Source: Opisthorchis felineus (Eukaryota > Platyhelminthes > Trematoda > Opisthorchiida > Opisthorchiidae). From it: 64,000 nt of DNA. Made by a program: the position numbers and the translations under genes. Where the stretch lies: assembly GCA_004794785.1 (NCBI GenBank), contig SJOL01007482.1, positions 228,157-292,156 of the forward strand. Reading direction: 5' to 3'. Below are positions 1 through 12,164 of this stretch, one piece after another. The first letter of the stretch is position 1. Each line of letters opens with the position of its first letter. A model generated the notes under the pieces. That model was not told the origin of the DNA, did no database searches, and saw only the letters and a list, made by a program, of their open reading frames with translations.

Positions 1-30
1 CAAACAAAACCACACTTTTAAATGATACTT

Positions 31-220
31 CCTCATGTAAGTGAAGCCAATCTGTGCTGGGAAGCCGAGAAGCACTGTACAGCTGTTTCCTCCTTATTGG
101 TAATCATGAGCATTGCGCATCTCACTAAACTCCAGGGAGTGTCCAACCCGCGACCTCCCGGCTAGTATTTGGAAGACAACCGTTCAGTCGCAAGCCGCTG
201 TTCAGCAGTGTGATTACCTC
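31..220. repeat. Interspersed repeat family R3, copy 1
   Basis: This stretch aligns with 14186-14380 and more weakly with 7908-8035. Shared landmarks are a GCCGAGAAGCACTGTACAGC-like block, a CCTTATTGG block, a GCGCATCTCAC block, CCAGGGAGT and CGACCTCCCGGCTAGT. The three copies lie about 6-8 kb apart and are well diverged (I estimate 75-85 percent where alignable), so the family is old. Read on the minus strand, one frame stays open across the core and gives VRCAMLMI...ETAVQCFSA, which resembles the same frame in the other copies. I do not recognise the family. No terminal inverted repeat, tRNA-like promoter or poly(A) tail is visible. It may be an internal piece of a larger retroelement. Confidence 0.6.
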
Positions 221-1414
221 TCAGTTATACAGGATATAGCGCTATTCATCATTCAAGCTCGAAAACCAGATCACATGGTCACGTACTGACTCGTTCACAT
301 TAAACATCTTAGACTTTATGTTGCAAAAAATCAGTGGCGAACAAAGTTAACAAGTGCGGGTCACGGAACTTAGAGGATGGTTCACTGGAATGGTAAATTT
401 GCTATAATTAACCTGGTATTTTCATTATGGTTAGAATCGAAAATTTTCCCGTTAAGGCGATATGTTCCTCAGAGCAACGTATCTGATAGCGATTATCATA
501 TGTTCCGTGGATCATCCCGACTGGGAATGATTGCTTCAGTGTTTTTGATAGCGCACCTTATACCAGATAACCTTTCATTGTCTAGTTACGTTCGGTTAAA
601 CAAAAAAGAGAACTGAGATGACCAATGCGCATGTACAAACAGGAAATATGGTATTACACTTCAGAACCCGTAATTAATTGACAGTTTCACTGCATGTAGA
701 AAACTGGTAGCATAAAAACGATTTCGGTAGCAGCGTTATTTCTGAAGGTTTTGTTTCTTGAAGCAGCTTTAGTAGATCACATGTGCCCAAGTGGAAAGTC
801 TGAACTATTCTGGAAACGGAAATCGCCTTGCCCGGTATCCAGAGAGTCACTATTCGCATGGTTTTCTATAAAGTTCAGCCAACGGGAGGTCGCAGGGTTC
901 TTCTTTCTACCTCTTGGAAATGCCTCTAAATAACTACGAACCTACCCCGTCATAGTTAGGTTTAAACTCAACCACATACACCACCATATTGATTGGAAGT
1001 TACTGTTACCGAAAAGTTGGCACTGCTCTCCTCTGAATGACTGGGAAATTTGTAGAATTCTTATTCACACCACTCCCGCTTGGGCAGTCCTCTTTCTGAT
1101 CTGGTACAATTATTTTGGCTGGCATACTCCAAAGTGAAGTAGTGGTGGACTTCAGTTTCCCTCCTATGAGAGCTCATCAGCAATGCATATCCGTGGTTGT
1201 CCCTGGCTTTGAAACTCGGACATCTGATGGATGTGGTGAGCGTGCTAACACTACGATACCAACACACGCCTGACGTACCTGAATCAACGCACGTGGATGG
1301 GCCAACACGTTTGCAATTGAAGGATGTGGTTAGTTAGCCCAGCGCCATCCGCTGGTTTTACTGGCTGTCAATCGACACATTGGCCTGTCAAGAACTTCCA
1401 GTGTGGTGAAACCA
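221..1414. other. Gene-free stretch, nothing recognised
   Basis: Open frames on both strands are under 80 codons, overlap one another, and have no recognisable motif. I see no repeat shared with the rest of the window, no tRNA-like promoter and no simple repeat. It is probably intron or intergenic DNA. Confidence 0.5.
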
Positions 1415-1520
1415 TGAAGTCTTGAACCCTGAAAGGTCTGTGGCGTGGCAACGTTCTCGCCTCGCAAGTCAGGAGTCCAGGGTACAACCCTGACGTGCAC
1501 TGGCAGTAAACCCCAGTAAG
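1415..1520 (+). repeat. Weak tRNA-like (SINE-head) sequence
   Basis: A TGGCGTGGCAACG stretch resembles a pol III A box. About 40 bases later a GGGTACAACCC stretch resembles a degraded B box (consensus GGTTCGANNCC). The spacing fits a tRNA-derived head. The central domain shared by the better SINE copies at 3108, 12165 and 58040 is not visible here, so this is either a different SINE family, a head-only fragment or a chance match. It does not fold as an intact tRNA gene by eye. Confidence 0.3.
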
Positions 1521-3107
1521 AACAAAAATTGACTCCAGTGCTTCCTCATTTTGGTGTGGACAACCAAAAATAACCATCCCAGAACAACAGGAGGGCTGTC
1601 CACTCAAGAATGATACAAATACAAAGTAATCGCTTGACAAGCACTAGGTAGACTATTCTGCATCTGGTTCTTCTGAACAACCCGACAAGATCACTCCACA
1701 TGCCTCAAAATAAAGATGTTTTCTTATGTTGGATTTATTTCATTTCGTTTTAATGTTACTTGGATAAATTCGGTCGCTCATGAGAGCCGCATATATGATT
1801 ACACTTGGTGTATTATATGGCTACTATTTTTTTGGTTTTGGTCATGGTATCACGTTAAAAATAGCTGTGCAGGAGTGTGCCGCTAGAGATTCATTCTCAT
1901 GTTCTACTACGATTTGTGCCCATAACCTAGATGGGACTCATGTTATTAGCCTTTTTGCTCCAATGACACGACTACCACCTCCACCAGAACCAGTGAAAGC
2001 GACACCATCGTTATTGTTTTGTCTACCTGATGGCAAAGACTTGGTGGACCATGTTTGTGAACGTGCGCGTGCGTGCGTGCTTGCGTGCACTGGAACCCAA
2101 TAGCTTAGTATGGAGGAGTCAGCCGCATTCATGTACCACGCATCAGACGCCAGAGTAGTTGAGTCGATTCACTGTGATAAGTGTCAGATATCAGGTGTGT
2201 CGCATAACTGTGATTTAGTCGTCTGTACAAATGGACAATGAATGCAGTGCCCTTTATTTTACACGGAACATGGAATCTGTTGTTATTTTCTGTCCGTGAG
2301 CCACAAATGTTTGATACCAGCACGCAGAAGCATAGGTTCCGCCAAATGTGTCAGTGTTTTATGCTTTGAAAGAAATTACTTTTCAAAGGGCACCGTACTT
2401 GTGATGTGTCATGACGACGGCAGTACCAAAACCCTCCGCTGTCCCTCGCCTGTAATGGTCGATGATTGACTGCTGAGGATACGGTGTTTTAACAGACTTA
2501 ACCGTGGTGCTTACCACTCGCAGTAACAAAATTCTGAAATAAATTATTGCCAGTGTATGCATTAGGAAACTTGTTCTCGTGTTATGAGTATCTCAGACTG
2601 ACTCAGTCACCCTGGTAACGAAAAGCCATGAACGGAGATTTCGTAGCCTAAAACAGATGATTATATATGGCACAGCAAACTCGTTGGGACTCGCACTATT
2701 TTCGCTGTAAAAGGATATTCGTTAGAACTGCGAAATTCACCTAAATCTATATGAGAAAATCCGTCGCTCAAGAGAGTATAATAAAAATCTGGGATGCCTG
2801 CTTCAGTACCTAAGTTATGTGCGTCCTACATTGTTTGTGTTACTTCAGCTCTTATTTTTCAGTCTCTCTCAGCTGTTGCATACCTTTATCTATATACTTT
2901 GTCCGTATTCTTGCCGTCAAGTGAGTGCCGGAAGACATGGCGGGAATTTGTTAATATTCTTGAATTTGTGATCTGGTCTCGTTTCTCTTTTGCGAAGCTG
3001 TACTGTCAAGCATTACGATCTGGGAGTTTTTCACAGTTCATGCATCCGTTATTTCTGGAGCCATTAGTATTTTCTCAGTTATGGAAATGAATTACTTCAA
3101 TTCTGTA
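1521..3107. other. Gene-free stretch with a short GTGC tract
   Basis: No coding region can be supported. The only internal structure I see is a short degenerate GTGC/GCGT tract at about 2062-2088. The longest frame (1780-2103, plus) runs through that tract and has no family resemblance. Confidence 0.5.
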
Positions 3108-3365
3108 GGCCCGAAGACTAGAGAGCTCAGCCGTTAAGGTGCGAAATTGCCTACCGGGAGGCCCGTGGTTCGAACCCAAATCCGGCGTCTTCACTGCTCC
3201 TGTCTAGGCTTGGGCAACTGGCAGCATGTTATACCTCGTGCTTCCGCCAGGTGGAAGAGCAGCTAGGTAACGTAAGGGTGTCACAGCTGAACGATTATTT
3301 TCTATCATTAAACTGGATGAGTCCACGTAAGAATGACCATGCTTATAACCCTATAACCTTAGGCA
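3108..3365 (+). repeat. tRNA-derived SINE, best copy
   Basis: The head looks like a tRNA: an A-box-like GAGCTCAGCCGTTAAGG at 3123-3139, followed by a perfect B box GGTTCGAACCC at 3167-3177. These are the internal RNA polymerase III promoter elements. After the head comes a unique body containing GCAGCTAGGTAACGTAAGGG and then CACAGCTGAACGATT (about 3258-3296). The same body block recurs behind degraded heads at 12165-12312 (minus) and 58040-58195 (minus), and in part at 16990-17165. A tRNA-like head joined to a shared non-tRNA body at several loci is the signature of a SINE rather than a tRNA gene. No A-rich or simple-repeat tail is obvious, so the 3' boundary is approximate. Confidence 0.7.
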
Positions 3366-4605
3366 TACATGATTCAGTCCATTACACTAATTATCCTGTG
3401 TTGAAAATACGCGGCGGATCACCGTAACTAGCATATGCCATTTTACAAATATCTAATGTCTGTGTGGTGTTATTACGTAGTTCAAATGCAGCCATCGAAA
3501 TGAGTGGTCTTGCTGCCTATCTGAAATGTTCGATGCATCTCAAACTGTTTGTTGCCCTGGTGCTCGGATTATCTTGTCCAATTCACAAATGTGGTTACAG
3601 ACTACGCATTATTGCGAACCAAATTCATCAAGCCACTGAAACCGTGAAGACATTTGATGACTGGGAATAAATATGGTTCTTTATTCTTTTTAATGGGGTC
3701 AGAACTGTTCGCTTACAGGAAATTAGTTGGAACGAATCAGCTATAAGGCAGGTATATCTACACCTGCTGAGTGAAAAATCGGTCCTCTGTAGAAGAAAGC
3801 TGATTGTAACATTGTTCACCGTAACTTCTTTTTGCCCTGACTGGCATCAGCTGTGTGGCCTTTCCCGCTAACTTTGGGAAATGAAACACATCTACTCAAC
3901 AATTCTCCTATAGAGCAGCTTTCTGTGCCTCATGGTCGATGCCTGTAATACCGAAGTGCTGTTACGAAACATGGTGACGTATAAAGCCAGCGCAACATCA
4001 TATCGATAGCTACATGACTTTTGTCCATACTTTGAAGACTCCTGGACCAGGTAACGTTTTTCCTTCTTGGTAACACGTTCACAACCGGAGCAAATATAGT
4101 ATTTTCGTCCCACCCTGAACATTCCTCCTAGCTGCTTTGAGAAACGGTTCGCTGTGCCAAAACCTCTCTGTCTGCCGATGGAAGAGTTCGGAAGTAATTG
4201 CTCTAGAAATTTAGGCGTCTCAACTGGATGTTCTTTAGTGCCACAAAATGTATTTAAACTTGAGCTTCACGCTGCTACTGTAGTTTAAAATGAGGGACAA
4301 CATGGTCTATCCTAAATGTTCCACGCCGAAATAGTTGAGACAGATACCATTGCCGAAATCTGATAGAATAGACTAGGAGCGACCATTATAAGGAGATGGA
4401 CTTAGGCGGCGGGTTACTTATTTAACTCGTCACAGCATGAATACGGCCGAATAATATGAATAGCACTATCCGGGGCTTGCAAATCTATTAGTCGTATCGG
4501 CGTCCGTTCTAAAGTCGTTCTACTGTGTTCTTTCGTTCGCCATGCTACAACAGCTTGCGCAGTTGCTCCACCTATATTAAGTACAGTTCCTTCTGGCAAA
4601 AACTT
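3366..4605. other. Gene-free stretch, nothing recognised
   Basis: Several 60-76 codon frames occur on both strands (for example minus 3892-4122 and minus 4414-4599). None has a recognisable motif, and there are no convincing splice-flanked exons. No repeat shared with other parts of the window was found. Confidence 0.5.
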
Positions 4606-4745
4606 GAGATCATCATCATCCTCATTATCGACAGCACAAAATCAGTGTTCAACGCTGACGATTCCTTACCATACAACCGCGATTTATTTGAAAGCCTAAT
4701 TGTAAAAGTGGATGGGGAGGGGACATGAGATACAGCGGTCTATCC
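4606..4745 (-). mobile_element. Diverged LINE 3' tail fragment
   Basis: On the plus strand the segment reads a CAT/CTC-rich start, then GACAGCAC, ATCAGTGTT, CATACAACC, AAAGCC and GTGGATGGGGAGGGGAC. This is the same order of blocks as the reverse complement of the LINE 3' untranslated region at 19621-19790. The element therefore lies on the minus strand, with its trinucleotide tail at the left end. It is more diverged than the copies at 16749 and 19621. No coding part of the element remains. Confidence 0.5.
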
Positions 4746-6207
4746 TAAGATGTAAAGCGTCAAACGAATTATGGCCTATTTAAGGTAAACATTACAATGT
4801 TTGTTGAATGCTAAGTGATTTTAAGACACTCCCAGGAGCTGGATGAAACTGGCTGGGGCGAACACGATCCCAAGTGAAGGTTTTTGACAGAAACACTCAT
4901 TAAGGAGTCGCAGAGACAGGTCAGTGTGTACTCTGACAGTGCTTATTTTACCCTAATAAACAAGCCTATGCGTGTATTTTACCACTCTCCGGTCTGCTTG
5001 CGATCCAGGAACTAAAATGGCCGGTCTTAAAGGTTGCCTTATCCTTGAGTGTGTGGTCAATCTTAATCATGAGGTGTATAAAAAACGAATAATCAAACGA
5101 CCGATCCTCAACTTCGAACGGCGCAGAAGACATCATATTGCACCCAATACCTAGTGAGGAACTGGAAGGCCTTCGGCAGGTAGTCACGCAGAATCAACGG
5201 TAAACGTTTCTAGTATAATCTGGATAAATACTCCATTTTTCATTGGATACTCATTTCCTTTCTCATATAGAAAGGTAATCCGCGTAGAATAGCTATGTGA
5301 TAGAAGCAAAAACATCACTGTTGGTGTACGCAACCGTAAACGGAACGTGTTATCTGTAGGCAATCTGTCCCACACTTTCTACCGGCCAATATCGCACTTT
5401 CATTGCAGTGCAAGAATGGTAACACTTTTCGAAAACAAATTTTGTACCAGAGGCCAGAGTATGCCACTTGTGCCAATTTTAGTTTAACAACCAATTGAGG
5501 GTTTTTCCTCACTTTTCACCCAATTTCAAATAGACTCATCACAAGTCAGACAGTACTACATGCATCTAACTTCCGTGCAGGTGACAAGCCCCACACTCCA
5601 TCTATCCATTTACCTGTAGGTGGGAAGGAAGGAAAAGGAAACTGGACCAACAGATTACATGCACAAGCGAACACGCGAACTCGCACATGCACATGCAACT
5701 AAGACAGAGGGTATAGCCGGAAACGCGCCCATTCGTTCCAAACGCGTTTGACCACTCTCCCTACTTGGTTCGCTCCCCTTGTGTGGCTTCCTGGCGTTCC
5801 CAGGTTTCTGAGTTAATGTTGAGAGGGCAGTGGTCTTAGAGATTGTTTCATTGTTTATGAGCTGGAAAGTATTCAGTCAGGCGTTGGCTTCGACCAGTGC
5901 ACAAGTGCATACACACCGCCGCAACACATACGCAGACATTGCGACAACCACCGTCCACATGGCAACCTGACCAAATTATGCTCTGAAAGGTGTGTTTCAT
6001 CTCTGTTTCCATCTCATGTCCGGTGTGCACCTGCGATTGCCCGTCCAAGCCCATGTCTCCAATATGGTGTGTGCGGTCACCCTTGGGACACATGTTGGTA
6101 TGGGCAAAAGTAGGCATGTGACACTGGCCCAAAAAGGAAACCCTTCAAGGTAACTGGCAATAAAATTTGCTTGTCACCCTCTTGCTTCCAACACTTTTTA
6201 CAGTATT
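4746..6207. other. Gene-free stretch
   Basis: No exon or shared repeat is supported. From about 5560 the base composition shifts to a CA/CG-rich texture with short recurring motifs (ACACGCGAAC, GCACATGCACATGC near 5665-5700), and this continues into the simple repeats that follow. Minus 5848-6132 is an open frame of 94 codons, rich in His, Met and Cys because of that texture. I do not regard it as coding. Confidence 0.45.
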
Positions 6208-6265
6208 CCAACCACCACCACCACTACTTCAATCAACACAACCAACACAACCAACACAAACAACT
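6208..6265. repeat. CCA tract and (ACCAACACA)n minisatellite
   Basis: A short run of CCA triplets is followed by about three tandem units of a 9-base ACCAACACA-like motif. Two overlapping open frames cross it (6167-6499 and 6171-6506). Both are explained by the stop-poor repeat, giving Pro/Thr/Gln-rich and His/Asn-rich products. Confidence 0.7.
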
Positions 6266-6382
6266 CTGCAAGCAAAGCTGGCGGGCTATCTTCAGGTTGG
6301 TAAAGTTCATTTCTTTATCCGTCAAGCAGCTCACTTTCACACGGGACTCATTCATGACTTCCGTTCCCTACGTAGTCCAGCC

Positions 6383-6418
6383 ACGTACACACACGAAACA
6401 TACACACACACACACAAA
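6383..6418. repeat. Interrupted (CA)n microsatellite
   Basis: A CA-rich run with one uninterrupted stretch of about 7 CA units near 6400-6416. It is too short and impure to be more than a simple repeat. Confidence 0.7.
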
Positions 6419-6723
6419 CGTACTCAGGTACATAGTGTTGTTCAGTACAGTGAAAATTACTGTCTCCATAGTATGCTCCACTCAGCTGCCCATGAATAGA
6501 ACCTAGGCAAACATTCTCTTAGCATAAGGTCTGGCTGCTCCTAGCTCAAGTTTTTTACTTCCGGACAGACCCATAGTACATTAAGTACCTACTACAAATG
6601 TAGCTCGACAAAATTTACGATGTAAAGAAAACGTTCAGTAGAATACGAAAGATAAATAGCTCTTGCGTACTCATTTTCAAAACTGGCGGATGAATTAAGT
6701 ACTCATATTGGATTGCCGAAGTT
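6419..6723. other. Short gene-free stretch
   Basis: Nothing recognised. It lies between the CA repeat and a possible reverse-transcriptase scrap. Confidence 0.5.
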
Positions 6724-6800
6724 CACCAGTCAGTTTTGCGGTATTTGGGATCCCGAGTAAGCAGCAGCAGTAGTGTATGCTACTCAGCGGGGCACCAATG
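6724..6800 (+). pseudogene. Possible non-LTR reverse-transcriptase scrap
   Basis: In frame from about 6724 the translation reads LRYLGSRVSSSSSV. This matches the (K/R)YLGS-x-(I/V)S-x-x-x-x(V) signature that follows the catalytic palm in many non-LTR retrotransposon reverse transcriptases. The frame stays open to 6942, but later residues do not fit the family well. No palm motif (YxDD) is visible upstream. If real, it is a tiny degraded LINE fragment, perhaps from the same family as the 3' end at 19393-19887. A chance match to a short motif is a serious alternative. Confidence 0.3.
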
Positions 6801-6942
6801 TAACTATCTTCGAAAACAGGTCCGAATTTACTCAAAAATAAAATCCAATGATTTTGGGAACTGTTTCTGGTCATTTTCTTTGAGCGACCGGTTTATTTTG
6901 CCGTTTCATAGTTTACGTAGATTATACGTACATCTGAAGTAG

Positions 6943-7907
6943 TGGTTCAGAAGACCTAGATGGTAGATGGTTTCGTTCACTTAACTGGATGTTATTTTTA
7001 CAAGCATTCCAACATACCCACTGAGGCAGACAACCATTCTGCTAAACAAGAACCGTTGGTAGTACTACCCTGATTGGCACTGGAACGTTTACGAAAAGTC
7101 GTCTAATTGAGCAAACAAACCACTTACCATTTAAGAAACCTGCGAGGTAGTGTGGGAAATATTTATACAGCCATCAATCTTTAAAATGTAGATTCATATG
7201 CATTCAACGTACAACAACTAGTTTTGATAACTCCGGGTTATTCACAAGTTACTTATAATCACAGGACTGCACCTTAAGTCAAACCCCAGAAATAGTAGAA
7301 TGAAATGGGGTGCGAAACCATGATGTCGCGCAGCACTGGAAACCTGGATTTATTCACTTCTCGGTGACTAGTTTGCAAGCTTGGTGTATAGACCAACAAT
7401 GAGGGGATGCAGAAAACTTTTGAGGCCATACAGAGTAACATTCCCGAAGTACGCAAGCTCGGGTTGCACTAACTAGATCATCGAACAGAATGATGTCCAT
7501 AAGTAGCGGAAATTTTTAGGTACCCTTTTCATCCGTATCTAACCATGAGCTCATCAGTAGCTGAACGGACCTCAGCTTCCCTGTTTATAGCAAAGTTCAA
7601 GGCTAATTAGGACTCGTCATCTTCATCGGAGTACTAAGAAGGAAATATTTTAACCTATGTGTACATATGAGTTTCGCCAATGAGGGAGACTTTCACAGAG
7701 ACTGAGTGAATGCTCTTCGGGAAGAAATCGGATAACATTATCCGCTTTGTGCGATATCATTCATTTGAGCATTACAACACTGAGTATACAATGTTTGATG
7801 GTTTGTAGATAGACTTCCACAGTTTTCGTGAGAAACCACTGAAAATAGACAGCTTATACTGGCTTCACGTAGTTCTGCGAAATGAATCAGGTGCATATAG
7901 ACTGACT
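6943..7907. other. Gene-free stretch, nothing recognised
   Basis: No shared repeat, promoter-like tRNA head or exon-like frame is visible. The frame at minus 7274-7456 is 60 codons with no family resemblance. Confidence 0.5.
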
Positions 7908-8035
7908 GGGTATTTCGTCCTGTAAGTACAATAAGTTTGTAATGAAATATCGAAAAACAGTTTACAGCTATTTCATCTCTCTTGAAAATCACCAACACTG
8001 CGCATCTCACGAAACTCGATAGAGTTCCGAACAGA
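7908..8035. repeat. Interspersed repeat family R3, copy 3 (most diverged)
   Basis: It shares ATTTCGTCCTGTA, a TTACAGCT(A/G)TTTCATC block, AATCACCAACACTGCGCATC and TCACGAAACTC with the copy at 14186-14380. It lies inside a 123-codon minus-strand open frame (7738-8109). Within that frame the repeat portion reads VRCAVLVIFKRDEIAV...CFSIF...LTGRN, in register with the minus-strand frame of copies 1 and 2. The rest of the long frame is outside the repeat and is probably fortuitous. Confidence 0.5.
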
Positions 8036-8216
8036 TAGATTGAGCTTGGACATAGGCATACACCTAAGCGCTCGCGTGCTACACAGGTCACTTTGTAAAA
8101 CGGCGCCAACTGAAATAGGAACAGGCAGGTAAAATGACTACACCTTAACCAAAATTTTCAGGCTTTTATTTCAGTATATGCACAACGGAATTGAAGATGT
8201 GGGTATAGATCCCATT
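8036..8216. other. Short spacer between repeats
   Basis: Nothing recognised between the R3 copy and the LINE tail fragment. Confidence 0.5.
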
Positions 8217-8345
8217 ATCACCATCACCGTCATCGGTATCATTATCGATACCAGCATTGACTAGTTTGACATTGATGCCTGCTGGTCGCCGAACCGCAGA
8301 GATTAGTCATATTGTAAAGTGCCCTTAGATGAAAAGAAAAAAAAA
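8217..8345 (-). mobile_element. Diverged LINE 3' tail fragment
   Basis: The plus strand begins with an imperfect CAT-rich run. Then come GATACCAGCATTGAC, TTGACATTGATGCCTG, AAGTGCCCTTAGATGAAAAG and a run of A. This order parallels the reverse complement of the LINE 3' untranslated region at 19650-19800 (GTTGACACTGATGCTTC, AAAGCCCTAGAGTGAAAAG). The element is on the minus strand and well decayed. Confidence 0.45.
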
Positions 8346-10312
8346 ACGATTTACATGGTTGACCCAAGTTCTCACTATTAGCTGTACTAGATTAAGGTGC
8401 AGTGACCGAGAGCCCTGCTCACCACCCCTCGCCAGTCAGTGTGCGTCACAAGTTTTATGTCCATTCTCCTGCTCAGGAGTCGGACTAGACTTACTTTAGC
8501 TCTTGTAAGCTAGCCGTAACATGCATGCTTTTGTGCATTTTGTTTCTTTCCATCACCACGACGGGTCGATCGAAAGTGTGGCTGAAGCAGAGGTCAGCAA
8601 AAAGGAGCATGACATGTGGACATAAGAACAAAACAAAACTCACCTTCACTTTTATGTAATCCATGGCATTGATGAGCCCAGTTACTCGGTTGTGTTGGGC
8701 CATATGCATTGGGTGTTGGTTGTGGTGCAAGACTGTTTATATGTGTATCTATTTGGAATGCGGCGAGCAGTGTCAGAGATTTTTTTTATGTTGGGGAATG
8801 TTGTATGAACGTGTGTAGGTATGAGAAGTCATCGTCAGTCTGACGGGCACATGAATGTGCATGGAAGTGGCAGGACGGAAGTGTGCTTTCCAGTAAAGTT
8901 ATCGCAGCGGTCTGTCTACATCAAGTTGATGCCAGGGTAACAGCCTGCCGTACTCGACTAAACTAAAGCCCGGTGCTTGTGACTGTTGTGTGACAGACGA
9001 TAATTGTACAGTTTTAGTTAGTGTCTCTCTTGATATTGTGGAGCACATATGTTTGAAAATACCTGCGTTAAGAAAGATATTTTCATTGCTGTGGACAAAT
9101 TACTATTTACAACCCTTGTTTTGACTGGTCACATTTTAGATATCTAAATTAAAATTCTCTCCGTTGCACGGATCATAAAAAGCAAGCTCTCTGGGTGACA
9201 AACTCAATAGAGATGGTTTTCTGCTGCCTGATTTGACCCACGCGGTTTGTGTCTTGCGAACGTCACTTTTTCCTGGGGGTTAAGGAACCTCAAGAATGAA
9301 AAACCACGGCTCCTGCTGATACTGGATTCTATCGGTCATTTAAATCTTACACCATGGTGGTGCTGCGAATTTTTAGCGGAAAGTACTGCTCACTGCCTAG
9401 ATATAGTAGTTTTCTAAGTACTGTGTGCGAAAACTATGGAAAAAACAATCAGGTATATATGTGGCATGCATTCACATTGCAGCCTCGTGGGTGTCCTACA
9501 GCCTTGGTTTACCAGCGAAGAACGTTGAGTAACACAGAAAGTAAAACAGAAAAATCTGAACCAGAGAATACACAAATATACCGATGGCAATGCAGACGTA
9601 GGTAATGGAGTAACTTGAAGTAGGAAGCCAGTGTACAAGACCAGCAAACATTACCAGTTAACTACAATTCCTGAGTAGGTGATCAATGGGTTAAACACAA
9701 TGACAGAAAGCAGAATTTGACGTGCCAGTATTGCGCCCTACCGAAATCCTTACCATTTAAGCAGTGGACCATTTTTATGGCGAGAGTAGCAAACGCGTGG
9801 TTGTTGCATCGTCGGTGGGACTAATGTGGCCACGAGATTGTGTGACATGCTACTGTAAAAATTTAACATTTGGAAATTTTGAAATGCAATACTCACCCGT
9901 GGATAACAGTCTTAGTGGGTGGGGCCACTTCCACTAACAATATAAGCAAACGACAATCCACACATCTTAGTTTTTGAAAATAACCTAAAGAAGCTGGAGA
10001 ATTGTTATCTTGACTGTCCCTCATAAGATCCCAGCAAACACCCACAACAGATCATTATAATCGGCGGCATAGTTAGATGTTTGACTACAGCATGAAAACA
10101 GCTACTAGACTGCAAACCAAGTGACAGGGAAAAGCAAGCATGAATTTGCAAGAAATCTGGTGCCTAAACCCATGTAAAGCTTCTAGCTTCCATGACAGCC
10201 TACCAAGTTCGGCAAAATTTCGCTCATGTACTTTTGTCATCTGACGAGTATAACACACCCGAGAAGCAGTACTAACAAGATACTCAGATGAATTGCCTCA
10301 TGCCCTACACAT
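8346..10312. other. Gene-free stretch, nothing recognised
   Basis: Only frames of about 80 codons or fewer are present (minus 8491-8730, plus 9354-9605, minus 9414-9647). The last two overlap on opposite strands. None carries a recognisable domain, and I see no repeat shared with other parts of the window. Confidence 0.5.
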
Positions 10313-10596
10313 GCCTTTACCTGCACAGGCAGCACCACATATGACCATGATCCCATAAAGTTATTCGCTGGTCCACATCAAAACAGGCATGCTTGCAACT
10401 TTTCAAACCCAATGAAAGCTTTCCTGATTACACGGACCGCGACACGATCGTCAAGGTCACATTTACGGTCGGCCAGTGTTTTCCTCATTTTCGAAGGATC
10501 ATTGATTAGGATCTCGCCTAATTTTTGGGTCACCTGATACTGAGGCCTCTTCGAAACAAGACTAACTGCTTTTAATTTTATAGGAACTGTCTGCAT
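10313..10596 (-). pseudogene. Possible mariner-like transposase remnant
   Basis: Reading the minus strand from 10596, a frame gives RPQYQVTQKLGEIL, then DPSKMRKTLADRKCDL and VAVRVIRKAF. A second frame over the same bases gives KIRRDPNQ. Together these resemble the mariner-type helix-turn-helix pattern of a RRxP block, S-MRK-(L/M)A and a V-RR-I/V-K end. A further frame just downstream (10313-10351) reads IMV-CGAACAGKG, resembling the transposase (V)MVWGA-x-x-GKG block. The usual spacing between these blocks is about 90 residues, so a large internal deletion and at least one frameshift would be needed. No catalytic aspartates can be placed. I consider this suggestive only. Confidence 0.35.
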
Positions 10597-12164
10597 TGTT
10601 GGTGAACTTCGTCAAAATTTACACAAGGAGATCACTCCTTCAGCAGTATACAACCCAAGTCATCGATGCTGGGACGTGTCATAAGTAACACTATCTGCGG
10701 ACGAAGCTTGATAAAAAGTAAGACCAGCGAACATCTTCGCGTAATAAGACTTTCGACAGAATCGCGAACAACTAGTTTCGATTGGTCAGTCGGAAATACT
10801 AGCAAGGTGTGACACCTTCAAAAGCGGCAGGAGTATCCTGGCTGAAAACGACAGAAACCCTGATTTTGTGGAGTTACCCAACTGTGAACAGACTACCATC
10901 AGGGAAGACCAGCCATCAGGTGTGATCATCTTTAGCTGGCCTACTTCCGTAATGTACTCTCGCCATAAACAGACCACTTCTATTCACTTCTTTAAGGTGG
11001 TCTCTTCAACATGTGTTCAGATATCGCAAAATTATCTCAACAATACGAAATGACAGCTAAAAATGACCTGGACTCTCACACATGAGCAAGCCTATCCTCA
11101 AACTACAAAGGAACAGTCACCTCACTGAGTGTTATGTGGACAATGGAAATATGGGACGATTTTGACGCATAATAGGCTAGCAAAAAGTCAACTGGTACGG
11201 TGGACTAAGAGTGTCCCATTCTAGAGGGGTTGTCCACAGAGGGACAAAACTCCTCAAATGGCACTTATTTTGGTCGGTTCCTTGAAGATCGTACTAAGTT
11301 TTAGGACGCACCTGAAAGGGAACACGTTTTGGCCCGCAATATAGAGCAAATACAGTAGTTATGAGTGATGCGAATGATCATACTCTGTGACCACCTTGGG
11401 ACCAAACACGTGTGCTTGGTCAGGTGAACACCTGGTAGTGTAATACTAGAGAACTGGAAGTGAACTCTGCATCTCAAAGACACCCTGAGTGAGTCCCTGT
11501 TTAGAATTGGTAATTAATCGTATGTCAAAGCTCATATCTAAGTTAGCAAGATAGTTTTTTTTCGGACGAGGTTCTTGAGACCACTATATTTCACTTGCTA
11601 TCTGTATTCACTTTGCTGTGAATAATTTGCGCATAGTCCTTTCTTTTTAAGATCTATGAAATATTCAAGCGAAATACGCGGGATGTCTCAAGATTAAAGG
11701 AGTTGCTTATGTCCTCAACTTGGTCGTCAGACTTACAAATATCGACTGATGGCACTAAGTTCTTCTTTCAATGAGTGAGGTTAATTAGATGGCTTCCACT
11801 AGCTGACCTTCCCTAATAATTGCATGCCACTCGGGAGTCTATCAATCTCTAGAAAAGTTTGAATTTCCTAAAATAAAAAAACTGATCGGTTGTCCATACG
11901 GACCCACAATGCGATATCAGTCACTACCTCGGGTGATCAGTAATTTTATCAGGGATTTTGGAAAATAAGCTAGGCCAGACAGTCTGCTTAACCCAGTTAC
12001 CTTTCGGATAGTTTATTTTGCAAATCCCATCGAAGTGGCCTCCAATGACAGTGAAACAACTCAGTTTAATAAACAACTACCTCATTTACGGTTAGATACT
12101 CTTAGGTCTATGTACCAGAATCGATTGGTGTTACTCCACCTACCCCTAGGGAGAATTTTGTATT
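10597..12164. other. Gene-free stretch, nothing recognised
   Basis: Only 60-codon frames are present on either strand (10786-11053 and minus 11301-11483). No tRNA-like head, simple repeat or shared dispersed repeat was seen. Confidence 0.5.

Noticed and set aside
6167..6506. Two overlapping 110-codon plus frames
   Set aside because: Both are produced by the stop-poor CCA, ACCAACACA and CA repeats. The products are low-complexity and in competing frames.
7546..7560. CTCATCAG on the plus strand (CTGATGAG on the minus)
   Set aside because: No stem II plus GAAA follows at a workable distance.
7738..8109. 123-codon minus-strand frame
   Set aside because: Part of it is the R3 repeat and the rest has no support. 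I report the repeat instead of a gene.
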